Source: Pantoea eucrina (lineage in GTDB: Bacteria > Pseudomonadota > Gammaproteobacteria > Enterobacterales > Enterobacteriaceae). Taken from it: a DNA stretch of 64,000 nucleotides. The position numbers and the translations under genes are program-made. The stretch covers positions 2,156,766 to 2,220,765 of the forward strand of contig NZ_MAYN01000008.1 of the NCBI RefSeq assembly GCF_001691555.1. Reading direction: 5' to 3'. The stretch's first letter is position 1. Each line of letters begins with the position of its first letter. Positions 41,618 through 49,144 of the stretch are shown here, one piece after another. The notes beneath the pieces are model-generated. The model saw nothing but the letters and a program-made list of their open reading frames with translations. It ran no database searches and was not told the DNA's origin.

Positions 41618-42316
41618 ATGAAAGCAGGCATTATTGGCGCGATGGAGCAGGAAGTTACCCTGCTGCGTGACAAAATTGAAAACCGTCAGACGCTGAAGCT
41701 GGCCGGCTGTGAGATCTATACCGGTACCCTGAATGGCGTTGAGGTTGCCCTGCTGAAATCAGGAATCGGGAAAACGGCTGCCGCGCTGGGCACAACCCTG
41801 CTGCTGCAGCTCTGCAAACCCGATCTGGTGATCAATACCGGCTCCGCGGGCGGCCTTGCGCCGACGCTGCAGGTCGGGGATATCGTGGTATCCGATGAAG
41901 TTCGCTACCACGATGCCGACGTCACGGCTTTTGGCTATGTGCCGGGCCAGATGGCAGGCTGCCCGGAAGCGTTTGTAGCGGACAGCCAGCTGGTTACGGC
42001 CGCAGAGCAGACGATCAGCGAGCTTCAGCTGAACGCCGTGCGCGGGCTGGTGGTCAGCGGTGACGCGTTTATCAACGGTGCAGAACCTTTAGCCCGCATC
42101 CGCTCGCTGTTCCCGCAGGCGATCGCCGTGGAGATGGAAGCCACCGCCATTGGCCATGTCTGTCATCAGTTTAACGTACCGTTTGTGGTGGTACGCGCGA
42201 TCTCTGACGTGGCCGATAAAACATCCCACCTGAGTTTTGATGAGTTTCTCAGCGTGGCAGCCCGACAATCCTCCCTGATGACAGAACGCCTGCTGGCCCG
42301 GCTGACGCATGGCTAA
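41618..42316 (+). CDS. mtnN: 5'-methylthioadenosine/S-adenosylhomocysteine nucleosidase
   Basis: MtnN (Pfs) cleaves adenine from methylthioadenosine, S-adenosylhomocysteine and 5'-deoxyadenosine, recycling SAM by-products and feeding autoinducer-2 synthesis. The 232-residue length equals E. coli. [17 protein letters not shown] with the catalytic Glu12 is at the N-terminus. The catalytic Asp is in [14 protein letters not shown] near residue 197. It overlaps btuF by 8 nt. Confidence 0.97.
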   Translation: MKAGIIGAMEQEVTLLRDKIENRQTLKLAGCEIYTGTLNGVEVALLKSGIGKTAAALGTTLLLQLCKPDLVINTGSAGGLAPTLQVGDIVVSDEVRYHDADVTAFGYVPGQMAGCPEAFVADSQLVTAAEQTISELQLNAVRGLVVSGDAFINGAEPLARIRSLFPQAIAVEMEATAIGHVCHQFNVPFVVVRAISDVADKTSHLSFDEFLSVAARQSSLMTERLLARLTHG

Positions 42317-43103
42317 GTGGCTGTTCACCGGGCTGCTGCTGCTCTGCAGCGGCCTGGTTTTTGCTGCTCCGCGCGTTATTACCCTCGCTCCGCATCTTAC
42401 AGAAATGGCCTTTGCCGCCGGTATCACGCCGGTGGCGGTCAGCGCCTGGTCCGACTATCCATCCGCTGCCCGGACGCTGCCACAGGTGGCGAACTGGCAG
42501 GGCATCGGGATTGAGAAGGTGCTGCAACTGAAACCGGACGTGGTACTGGCGTGGCGTGGCGGTAATCCGGCCCGTCAGATTGAGCAGCTGCAGCATGCTG
42601 GCGTCAATGTGATATGGATTGATCCACAAAGCCTGGATGAGATGATTGATGCCGTGCAGTCGCTGGCGCGCTGGAGCCCGCAGCCGGAACAGGCTGTTTC
42701 AGCGGCGCAGGCGCTGCGGGCACAGGCGGCGGCATTGCGCCAGCGCTACCGGCACGCTGACCCGGTGGCGCTGTTTCTGCAGTTCGGGCAACAGCCTTTG
42801 TTTACCGCTTCACGAAATACGCTGCAAAATGAGATCGTTACGCTGTGCGGCGGGCAGAATATTTTTGCCGACAGCAGGGTAAGCTGGCCGCAGGTCAGCC
42901 GGGAACAGGTGCTGACACGGCAGCCGCAGGCGATTGTTATCGGCGGTGATACCGCTCAGGCCGCCAGCGTCCTCCGGTTCTGGCAGCCGCAGCTCAGCGT
43001 CCCGGTGATTGCCATCAACCCTGACTGGCTGAGCCGTCCCGGTCCGCGCCTGCTGCTGGCGGCGCAGCAGCTCTGCTCTGTTCTGCATCCGGTAAAAAAA
43101 TAA
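42309..43103 (+). CDS. btuF: Vitamin B12-binding periplasmic protein BtuF
   Basis: BtuF delivers cobalamin to the BtuCD importer, which is encoded elsewhere. The 264-residue precursor has a Sec signal ending LVFA (residue 19). Two Rossmann-like lobes are joined by a long helix. [12 protein letters not shown] and WSDYP are conserved ligand-site blocks in the first lobe. The start lies inside mtnN (8-nt overlap), so translation is coupled. In E. coli yadS follows; here it does not. Confidence 0.94.
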   Translation: MAKWLFTGLLLLCSGLVFAAPRVITLAPHLTEMAFAAGITPVAVSAWSDYPSAARTLPQVANWQGIGIEKVLQLKPDVVLAWRGGNPARQIEQLQHAGVNVIWIDPQSLDEMIDAVQSLARWSPQPEQAVSAAQALRAQAAALRQRYRHADPVALFLQFGQQPLFTASRNTLQNEIVTLCGGQNIFADSRVSWPQVSREQVLTRQPQAIVIGGDTAQAASVLRFWQPQLSVPVIAINPDWLSRPGPRLLLAAQQLCSVLHPVKK

Positions 43104-43221
43104 GCGTAAACGCATAAAGTTCAGCCGGTATTTGTCGACAATTAAGAAAGCAGGCACGGCAGCCACGTAAGCTCTGTGCCCTTTTAGCGCAACGCGCTTT
43201 TGACTACACCAGGAATTAATC

Positions 43222-43473
43222 ATGACCCGAGCTGTGCTGCTGGCCATTATGCTGGCGGGCGCTGCGTCCGCCACGGCGGCAGGCACCACCGGCTCGATTG
43301 CGGTGTCGCTGACTATCGTGTCACGCTGCACTGTCTCATCCGCCGGTGCACCCGGGCTGCCTGCCGCTGACTGCGGCGGCGGCAGCGGCGCTCAGCCGCG
43401 TATTTCCCGGCAGACGCTCACCGGCGATGCGCGCCGGCACGACACAACACAATTAGTCACTATTGAGTGGTAG
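43222..43473 (+). CDS. Small secreted protein of unknown function, two cysteines, SCPU/pilin-like start
   Basis: I do not recognise the family with confidence. The 83-residue product has a clear Sec signal (hydrophobic 5-17, cleavage near ATAA, residue 20). The mature ~63 residues begin with a beta-strand and Cys36 (SIAVSLTIVSRCTVSS), resembling the first strand of spore-coat U or pilin-like domains. A Gly/Ala/Pro-rich loop with Cys51 follows, and a final strand LVTIEW. The ~100-residue beta-sandwich normal for such domains is missing. AGGA lies 7 nt before the ATG. It sits alone between btuF and erpA, where E. coli has yadS. It could be a degenerate pilin-like remnant or a genuine microprotein. 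Confidence 0.65.
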   Translation: MTRAVLLAIMLAGAASATAAGTTGSIAVSLTIVSRCTVSSAGAPGLPAADCGGGSGAQPRISRQTLTGDARRHDTTQLVTIEW

Positions 43474-43475
43474 GA

Positions 43476-43498
43476 CTGGCTGCCGGAACGGCAGCCAG
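43476..43498. terminator. Hairpin between the small secreted gene and erpA
   Basis: CTGGCTGCC (43476-43484) and GGCAGCCAG (43490-43498) form a 9-bp stem between convergent genes. Neither side has a T run, so termination is doubtful. Confidence 0.4.
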
Positions 43499-43505
43499 AT
43501 CGGCA

Positions 43506-43853
43506 TCAGATGCTGAAAGAGGAGCCACAGCCGCAGGTGGTTTTAGCATTGGGGTTGGTAACAATAAAGCGCGAACCTTCCAGACCTTCAGTGTAGTCCA
43601 CCGATCCGCCCACCAGGTACTGCAGGCTCATCGGATCCACTACCAGCGATACGCCCTGCTTTTCGATGGTCATATCGCCATCGTTCATCTGGTCATCAAA
43701 GGTAAAACCGTACTGGAAGCCACTGCAACCGCCGCCGGTGATATAGACGCGCAGTTTCAGCGCCGGATTCTCTTCATCCGCAATCAGATTTTTTACTTTG
43801 TTGGCTGCTGCATCGGTAAACTGCAAGGGCAGCGCTGCTACGTCATCACTCAT
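43506..43853 (-). CDS. erpA: Iron-sulfur cluster insertion protein ErpA
   Basis: ErpA is an A-type carrier that passes Fe-S clusters to apoproteins such as IspG/IspH of the isoprenoid pathway. The 115-residue protein has the three cluster cysteines: one in [12 protein letters not shown] near residue 43 and the pair in [11 protein letters not shown] at 107 and 109. A good promoter lies upstream, divergent from hemL. Confidence 0.96.
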   Translation of the reverse strand: MSDDVAALPLQFTDAAANKVKNLIADEENPALKLRVYITGGGCSGFQYGFTFDDQMNDGDMTIEKQGVSLVVDPMSLQYLVGGSVDYTEGLEGSRFIVTNPNAKTTCGCGSSFSI

Positions 43854-43902
43854 GTTTTACTCCGGGTAAACGTCCAGGTCAGAAAACAACCTTAATCACG
43901 CT

Positions 43903-43931
43903 ATTATCTGCCAGCCGCCCGGTGCAATCAA
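43903..43931 (-). promoter_or_regulatory. Candidate erpA promoter
   Basis: On the minus strand, -35 TTGATT (43926-43931), a 17-bp spacer and -10 GATAAT (43903-43908) lie 50 bp before the erpA start. I did not identify an IscR site. Confidence 0.55.
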
Positions 43932-44018
43932 GTAGCGCCCTTGACACTGTGTGCCCCTGAAATGAACTACAGTTTAAACCCTGAGTGCGCGAGGCCCCGG
44001 CTGCGCGCCGCGTGACGG

Positions 44019-44047
44019 TTCACCGTCGCGGCATCTTCCCGTAGAAT
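44019..44047 (+). promoter_or_regulatory. Candidate hemL promoter
   Basis: -35 TTCACC (44019-44024), a 17-bp spacer and -10 TAGAAT (44042-44047) are followed by a start region near 44054. The -10 lies inside the loop of a terminator-like hairpin. Confidence 0.45.
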
Positions 44048-44063
44048 GGCGGGAAGATTTTTT
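44034..44063 (+). terminator. Terminator-like hairpin upstream of hemL
   Basis: TCTTCCCG (44034-44041) pairs with CGGGAAGA (44050-44057) with an 8-nt loop, followed by six T's. It would stop transcripts arriving from upstream but could not form in transcripts started at the promoter in its own loop. Confidence 0.55.
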
Positions 44064-44084
44064 CCAAACAGCTGGAGCCGAACC

Positions 44085-45365
44085 ATGAGTAAGTCAGAAA
44101 ATCTGTACACCGAAGCGCAACGTCTTATTCCCGGCGGCGTGAACTCCCCGGTGCGCGCGTTTACCGGTGTTGGCGGCGTACCGCTGTTTATTGAACGCGC
44201 CGACGGTGCCTTTTTATATGACGCAGATGGTAAAGCCTATATCGACTATGTCGGTTCGTGGGGCCCGATGGTACTGGGTCACAACAACGCGACCATTCGC
44301 AATGCGGTCATTGAGGCTGCTGCGCGTGGCCTGAGCTTTGGTGCGCCGACGGAAATGGAAGTAAAAATGGCGGAGCTGGTGTGCGAGCTGGTACCGAGCA
44401 TGGATATGGTGCGTATGGTGAACTCCGGTACGGAAGCGACCATGAGCGCCATCCGTCTGGCACGCGGCTTCACCCATCGCGACAAAATTATTAAATTTGA
44501 AGGCTGCTACCACGGCCATGCCGACTGCCTGCTGGTTAAAGCGGGTTCCGGTGCGCTGACGCTGGGTCAGCCGAACTCCCCTGGCGTGCCGGCTGATTTT
44601 GCCCGCCATACTCTGACCTGCACCTATAACGATCTCGCCTCCGTGCGCGCGGCGTTTGAACAGTATCCGGACGATATCGCCTGTATTATTGTGGAACCGG
44701 TCGCCGGCAACATGAACTGTATTCCGCCACAGCCTGATTTCCTGCCGGGCCTGCGCGCGCTGTGCGATGAATTTGGCGCCCTGCTGATTATCGATGAGGT
44801 AATGACCGGTTTCCGCGTGGCGCTGGGCGGCGCCCAGGCCTACTACAACGTGACGCCTGACCTGACCTGCCTCGGTAAAATCATCGGCGGCGGCATGCCG
44901 GTCGGCGCATTTGGTGGCCGCCGTGACGTGATGGACGCGCTGGCACCCACCGGCCCGGTCTACCAGGCGGGCACGCTGTCAGGTAACCCGATTGCGATGG
45001 CAGCCGGCTTCGCCTGCCTGACACAGATCGCCCAGCCAGGCACGCACGCCACGCTGACCGAACGCACCACCCAGCTGGCTGAAGGCCTGCTGGCTGCCGC
45101 ACAGGCAGAAAATATTCCGCTGGTGGTTAACCACGTGGGCGGCATGTTTGGTCTGTTCTTTACCGATGCTGCCAGCGTAACGTGCTACGCAGATGTGACC
45201 CGCTGTGACACAGAGCGTTTTAAGCGCTTCTTCCATCTGATGCTGGATGAGGGGATCTACCTGGCCCCATCCGCTTATGAGGCGGGCTTTATGTCGCTGG
45301 CGCATACGCCGGAAGATATTGAGCGCACCGTTGCTGCGGCACGGCGCTGCTTTGCGCAGCTGTAA
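44085..45365 (+). CDS. hemL: Glutamate-1-semialdehyde 2,1-aminomutase
   Basis: HemL moves the amino group of glutamate-1-semialdehyde to form 5-aminolevulinate, the tetrapyrrole precursor. The 426-residue length equals E. coli. The PLP lysine lies in [17 protein letters not shown] near residue 265. [17 protein letters not shown] holds the PLP-binding Asp. I chose the ATG at 44085 because TGGAG lies upstream and MSKSENLY matches E. coli. The frame opens 13 codons earlier, inside the promoter/hairpin. Confidence 0.97.
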   Translation: MSKSENLYTEAQRLIPGGVNSPVRAFTGVGGVPLFIERADGAFLYDADGKAYIDYVGSWGPMVLGHNNATIRNAVIEAAARGLSFGAPTEMEVKMAELVCELVPSMDMVRMVNSGTEATMSAIRLARGFTHRDKIIKFEGCYHGHADCLLVKAGSGALTLGQPNSPGVPADFARHTLTCTYNDLASVRAAFEQYPDDIACIIVEPVAGNMNCIPPQPDFLPGLRALCDEFGALLIIDEVMTGFRVALGGAQAYYNVTPDLTCLGKIIGGGMPVGAFGGRRDVMDALAPTGPVYQAGTLSGNPIAMAAGFACLTQIAQPGTHATLTERTTQLAEGLLAAAQAENIPLVVNHVGGMFGLFFTDAASVTCYADVTRCDTERFKRFFHLMLDEGIYLAPSAYEAGFMSLAHTPEDIERTVAAARRCFAQL

Positions 45366-45410
45366 TGGTTGCTCTGAAGAGCGCCCTGCTCTGCCCTGAC
45401 AGGCCATAAC

Positions 45411-45439
45411 AAAAAGGTGCGCCGCGGCGCACCTTTTTT
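45411..45439. terminator. Bidirectional terminator between hemL and fhuB
   Basis: GGTGCGCC (45416-45423) and GGCGCACC (45426-45433) are flanked by five A's and six T's, so the hairpin serves both convergent genes. Confidence 0.9.
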
Positions 45440-45442
45440 ATA

Positions 45443-47419
45443 TCACGCCCGGCGCAGCAGCCAGATAAAATAGGGGGCGCCAAAGAAGGTCGCCATCAGC
45501 CCTGCCGGGATCTGATCCGGAAACGCCAGCATTCTGCCGCACCAGTCAGCGACCAGCATCAGCCCGGCGCCGATCACGCCAGCCATCATCATCTGCGGCA
45601 GCGCGCGCCGGAAGCCGAGCATCCGCACAATATGCGGCGCCATCAGCCCGATAAAGCTCAGCGGTCCCACCGTCAGCGTTGCGGCAGCGGTCAGTGCGGC
45701 CGCCAGCAGCAGCAGCAGCAGCCTTGAGGCAGTCAGCGACATCCCCGCTGAACGGGCGGTTGCGCTGCCGAGCGGCAGCAGCGTCAGCCAGCGGCTTGCC
45801 AGGGGCGCCAGCGCAACCAGCACCAGAGCGATAGCCGCACTCTGCAGCGCCTGCGGCAGCGTAATGTTATAGGTGGAGCCCGAGACCCAGCTCAGCAGCC
45901 CCGCCATGCGCGGATCGCCACTCGCCATCAGCAGCATCAGCAGCGTCGCAAACGCGCTGTTCAGCGCCATCCCTGCGAGCAGCATACGCTGCGGTGAAAA
46001 GCCCCCCCGGCTGGCAACCAGCATAATCACGCCGAGCGTTAATGCGCCTCCGGCTATCCCTGCCGGCAGCAGCCACGCCAGCGCATCGCCTGGCACAAAA
46101 AACAGCATCAGCACGACGCCGCATGCCGCCCCGGAGCTGATACCCAGCACTTCCGGGCTGGCCATCGGGTTGCCGGTCAGACGCTGGATCAGCGTGCCCG
46201 CCACGCCCAGCATTAACCCCACCGCCAGCGCCGCCAGCACGCGCGGCGCGCGCCACGGCAGCAGCTGCTGCAGCATGTCACCGCTGACCCATGCCCAGCC
46301 TGTGGCGTTACGACCAAAACTGATCCCCGCAATCGTCAGCAGCAGCAGCACGGCCAGCCCCGTCAGCACCCAGTGCAGGACACGCTGACGCTCGGCCGGC
46401 ACCCGATCGCCGCTGTTCATTTCCGGCGGCTGAGACCCGGCACGCAGTCGCGGCAGCAGCCACAGCAGCAGCAGCACGCCGGTCAGCGCCGTCGCCGTCC
46501 CGGTCGAAATCTCACGCCAGTACACCGTGAGCCACTGCACCGACTGATCGGCCAGCCACAGCAGCAGGGCGCCAATCAGCGGAGCCAGCAGAATGCGGCT
46601 GAGCAGCCGCCGCGCGCCCAGCATTTTTGCCAGCAGCGGCGCAAACAGGCCGATAAAACCGATAATGCCGGCAATGTTCACCAGCTGCGCGCTGAGCAGA
46701 ATTGCCAGCGCAAGCGCGGCAACGCGCGCGACGGAAAGCGACAGGCCAAGATTTTTTGCCACGCTGTCATCCAGTCCCATCAGCGTCAGCGGACGCAGCA
46801 GCGCCAGCGTCAGCACAAACGCCAGCAGCAGCCGGGGCCAGAGCAGCGCCACGTTGTGCCCGTCCAGCTGATTAAGCGCCCCGGTACTCCAGAGGAACAT
46901 ATTCTGCAGCTGATCGTGATTAAAAATGGCAAAGACCTGATTAACCGCGCCGGCGTACAGGCTCAGAACCAGCCCGGCAAGGATCAGCGTCACCGGTGAA
47001 AGCCGTCTGCCCCACGCCACGCCAAACACCAGCACGCCGACCAGCAGCGCCCCGCCTGTCGCGGCAAACTGCTGCGTAAGCTCACCACCCGGCAGCTGCC
47101 ACAGCGTGGCAACGGTAATGCCCAGCTGGGCGCCGGAGGAGATGCCGAGCGTGGCAGGCTCTGCCAGCGGATTACGCAGCACCTGCTGAAACAGCAGGCC
47201 CGCCAGCCCCAGTCCGGCACCGAGCAGCAGCGCCAGTGCCAGACGCGGCAGCAGACTGTAGTGAAATACCATCTGGTGAATTGCATCGGTATCGGGCGTG
47301 AAAAGCGCCTGCGGCCACTGCGACAGCGGCAGCGTGTGCTGCAGGTTGATACCCGTCAGCAGCAGTGCGACAGCAAACAGCGTGCTCAGCAGCGCCGCGG
47401 GAAACAGAGAGATACGCAT
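45443..47419 (-). CDS. fhuB: Fe(3+)-hydroxamate ABC transporter permease FhuB
   Basis: FhuB is the inner-membrane channel for ferrichrome and other hydroxamates. The 658-residue protein consists of two homologous FecCD-type halves (about 1-330 and 340-658), each with about ten membrane helices. Each half repeats the signatures FQQVLRNPLAEPATLGISSGAQ and QRLTGNPMASPEVLGISSGA. The ATG overlaps the fhuD stop (TAATG). The frame runs to 47545 but overlaps fhuD and is unconserved there. Confidence 0.95.
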   Translation of the reverse strand: MRISLFPAALLSTLFAVALLLTGINLQHTLPLSQWPQALFTPDTDAIHQMVFHYSLLPRLALALLLGAGLGLAGLLFQQVLRNPLAEPATLGISSGAQLGITVATLWQLPGGELTQQFAATGGALLVGVLVFGVAWGRRLSPVTLILAGLVLSLYAGAVNQVFAIFNHDQLQNMFLWSTGALNQLDGHNVALLWPRLLLAFVLTLALLRPLTLMGLDDSVAKNLGLSLSVARVAALALAILLSAQLVNIAGIIGFIGLFAPLLAKMLGARRLLSRILLAPLIGALLLWLADQSVQWLTVYWREISTGTATALTGVLLLLWLLPRLRAGSQPPEMNSGDRVPAERQRVLHWVLTGLAVLLLLTIAGISFGRNATGWAWVSGDMLQQLLPWRAPRVLAALAVGLMLGVAGTLIQRLTGNPMASPEVLGISSGAACGVVLMLFFVPGDALAWLLPAGIAGGALTLGVIMLVASRGGFSPQRMLLAGMALNSAFATLLMLLMASGDPRMAGLLSWVSGSTYNITLPQALQSAAIALVLVALAPLASRWLTLLPLGSATARSAGMSLTASRLLLLLLAAALTAAATLTVGPLSFIGLMAPHIVRMLGFRRALPQMMMAGVIGAGLMLVADWCGRMLAFPDQIPAGLMATFFGAPYFIWLLRRA

Positions 47420-48297
47420 TAGCGGGACTCCAGCGCGCTTTCCAGCACGCGTACAAAACGCAGGGCGGCCAGCGTGGCGCCGTAATACCATACGGCCGGT
47501 ACGCGCCGGAAGCGGCCCGCGCGTACAAACGGCAGCGCCTGCCACAGCGCGGTGCGGGTCACCTGCTGCATATCGCGTTGATTATCGTGGTCAAAGCAGA
47601 GCACTTCAACGTTGCCCACCTCTGCCAGCCGCTCCAGGCCAATCACCGCGCTGCCCCAGTAGCTGGTTTCTCCCTGCCAGGCGCTGGTAAGGCCGAGCCG
47701 CTGCATCACATCAAGAAACAGGCTGTTTTGTCCGAAGACAATGGCGTGCCGGCTGTCGAGCAGCGACATCAGCAGGATCGGGCGTCCGGCCCATCGCTGC
47801 AGGCGCGTCCTTGCTGCCGCCAGCTGCTGTTCTGTCTCCTGCAGATGCTGCTCCGCCTGCGCTTCGCGGCCAATGCGCGCACCCAGCTGCCGCAGCGAGC
47901 GTTGTGCGGCGCTGAACGGTTTACCGTCACCGCTGTGAAGCGAAAAACCCAGCGTCGGGGCGATGTGCTGCAGCGTTTCTGCTGTCGGACCAAAGCCGCT
48001 ATAGTACAGAATCAGCGAGGGCTCCAGCTGCGTCATCAGCTCCAGATTAGGTTCACCACGCAGCCCGATATCAATCGTGCTGGCGGGCAGCGGCGGCTCG
48101 CCAACCCAGATGTTGTAGTTATGCACGTCAGCCACGCCGAGCGGCGCCACACCCAGCGCCATCAGCAGTTCAGCAGAGAGCCACTCCAGCGCCAGAATGC
48201 GTGAACGATCCGGCACGGCAGCACGCAGCGGCGCGCACTGCATTAACGGTGAGAGCGCCAGCGCCGTCAGCAGACGACGACGGGTCAGTGAGATCAT
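47419..48297 (-). CDS. fhuD: Fe(3+)-hydroxamate-binding periplasmic protein FhuD
   Basis: FhuD carries ferric hydroxamates from FhuA to FhuBC. The 292-residue precursor has a twin-arginine-like signal (SLTRRRLLTALALS, Arg 6-8). The mature protein has two lobes joined by a long helix. RILALEWLSAELLMALGVAP at the start of the N-lobe is conserved. It lies 9 nt after fhuC and overlaps fhuB by 1 nt. Confidence 0.95.
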   Translation of the reverse strand: MISLTRRRLLTALALSPLMQCAPLRAAVPDRSRILALEWLSAELLMALGVAPLGVADVHNYNIWVGEPPLPASTIDIGLRGEPNLELMTQLEPSLILYYSGFGPTAETLQHIAPTLGFSLHSGDGKPFSAAQRSLRQLGARIGREAQAEQHLQETEQQLAAARTRLQRWAGRPILLMSLLDSRHAIVFGQNSLFLDVMQRLGLTSAWQGETSYWGSAVIGLERLAEVGNVEVLCFDHDNQRDMQQVTRTALWQALPFVRAGRFRRVPAVWYYGATLAALRFVRVLESALESR

Positions 48298-48306
48298 CCC
48301 TGCTCC

Positions 48307-49101
48307 TCAGCAAACAAAACTGACGGGTGCGCCGCCCTGCGGGTGCGGCAGTATGCCCATCGGAATGCCATAGATAGTGCCCAGCACGTCAGCCTGCATG
48401 ATTGCCTCCGGCTCGCCTTCGGCGATAACCTCGCCCTGACGCAGCGCTACCAGCCGGTCGCAGTAGCGCGCCGCCATGTTGATATCGTGCAGGACGGCAA
48501 TCACGGTGAGTCCGCGTTCGCGGCTCAGCCGCTGGATCAGTGCCAGCACCTCAACCTGATGCGCAATGTCCAGCGCCGACGTCGGCTCATCCAGCAGCAG
48601 ACAGCGGCTGTTCTGCGCCACCAGCATCGCCAGCCAGGCGCGCTGACGCTCGCCGCCGGAAAGGCTATCCACCAGGCGGCCGGCAAAGGGTTTCAGCCCC
48701 ACCAGCGCAATCGCTTCTTCCACCCGGTTGCGATCTTCTGCACCGTAACGTCCCAGCGCACCGTGCCACGGATAGCGCCCCATTGCGGTGAGTTCACGCA
48801 CCGTCATGCCTTCGGCTGCGGGCAGCTGCTGGGGCAGATAAGCAACCTGACGCGCAAACGCTTTGCTGTTCCAGTGCGCCACCGGTTCATCGTTCAGCAG
48901 CACCTGCCCTGCCGTCGCGGCATGATGGCGCCCCAGCATTTTCAGCAGCGTCGATTTTCCCGAGCCGTTGTGGCCAATCAGTGCGGTGACTTTCCCCGGC
49001 GTAAACGTCAGCGACAACGGATGCAGCAGCGTACGCCCCGGCACGTGAAAGCTGGCATTCTCCAGCGCAAAAGTGGTTTCGGCGTAGTCCGGATGCAGCA
49101 T
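48307..49101 (-). CDS. fhuC: Fe(3+)-hydroxamate ABC transporter ATPase FhuC
   Basis: FhuC powers FhuB. The 264-residue protein has Walker A LIGHNGSGKSTLLKML, signature LSGGERQRAWLAMLV and Walker B RCLLLDEPTSALD, followed by the H-loop His in AVLHDINMAARYCD. It lies 43 nt after fhuA, with a 7-bp hairpin (49118-49134) in the gap that may separate fhuA and fhuC expression levels. Confidence 0.96.
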   Translation of the reverse strand: MLHPDYAETTFALENASFHVPGRTLLHPLSLTFTPGKVTALIGHNGSGKSTLLKMLGRHHAATAGQVLLNDEPVAHWNSKAFARQVAYLPQQLPAAEGMTVRELTAMGRYPWHGALGRYGAEDRNRVEEAIALVGLKPFAGRLVDSLSGGERQRAWLAMLVAQNSRCLLLDEPTSALDIAHQVEVLALIQRLSRERGLTVIAVLHDINMAARYCDRLVALRQGEVIAEGEPEAIMQADVLGTIYGIPMGILPHPQGGAPVSFVC

Positions 49102-49117
49102 GGTACTCCCTGGCTAA

Positions 49118-49134
49118 CGGGCGCAGCGCGCCCG
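49118..49134 (-). other. Intercistronic hairpin between fhuA and fhuC
   Basis: CGGGCGC (49118-49124) and GCGCCCG (49128-49134) form a 7-bp stem with a 3-nt loop. No T run follows. It may protect the fhuA 3' end. Confidence 0.4.
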
Positions 49135-49144
49135 GATATCAGTT

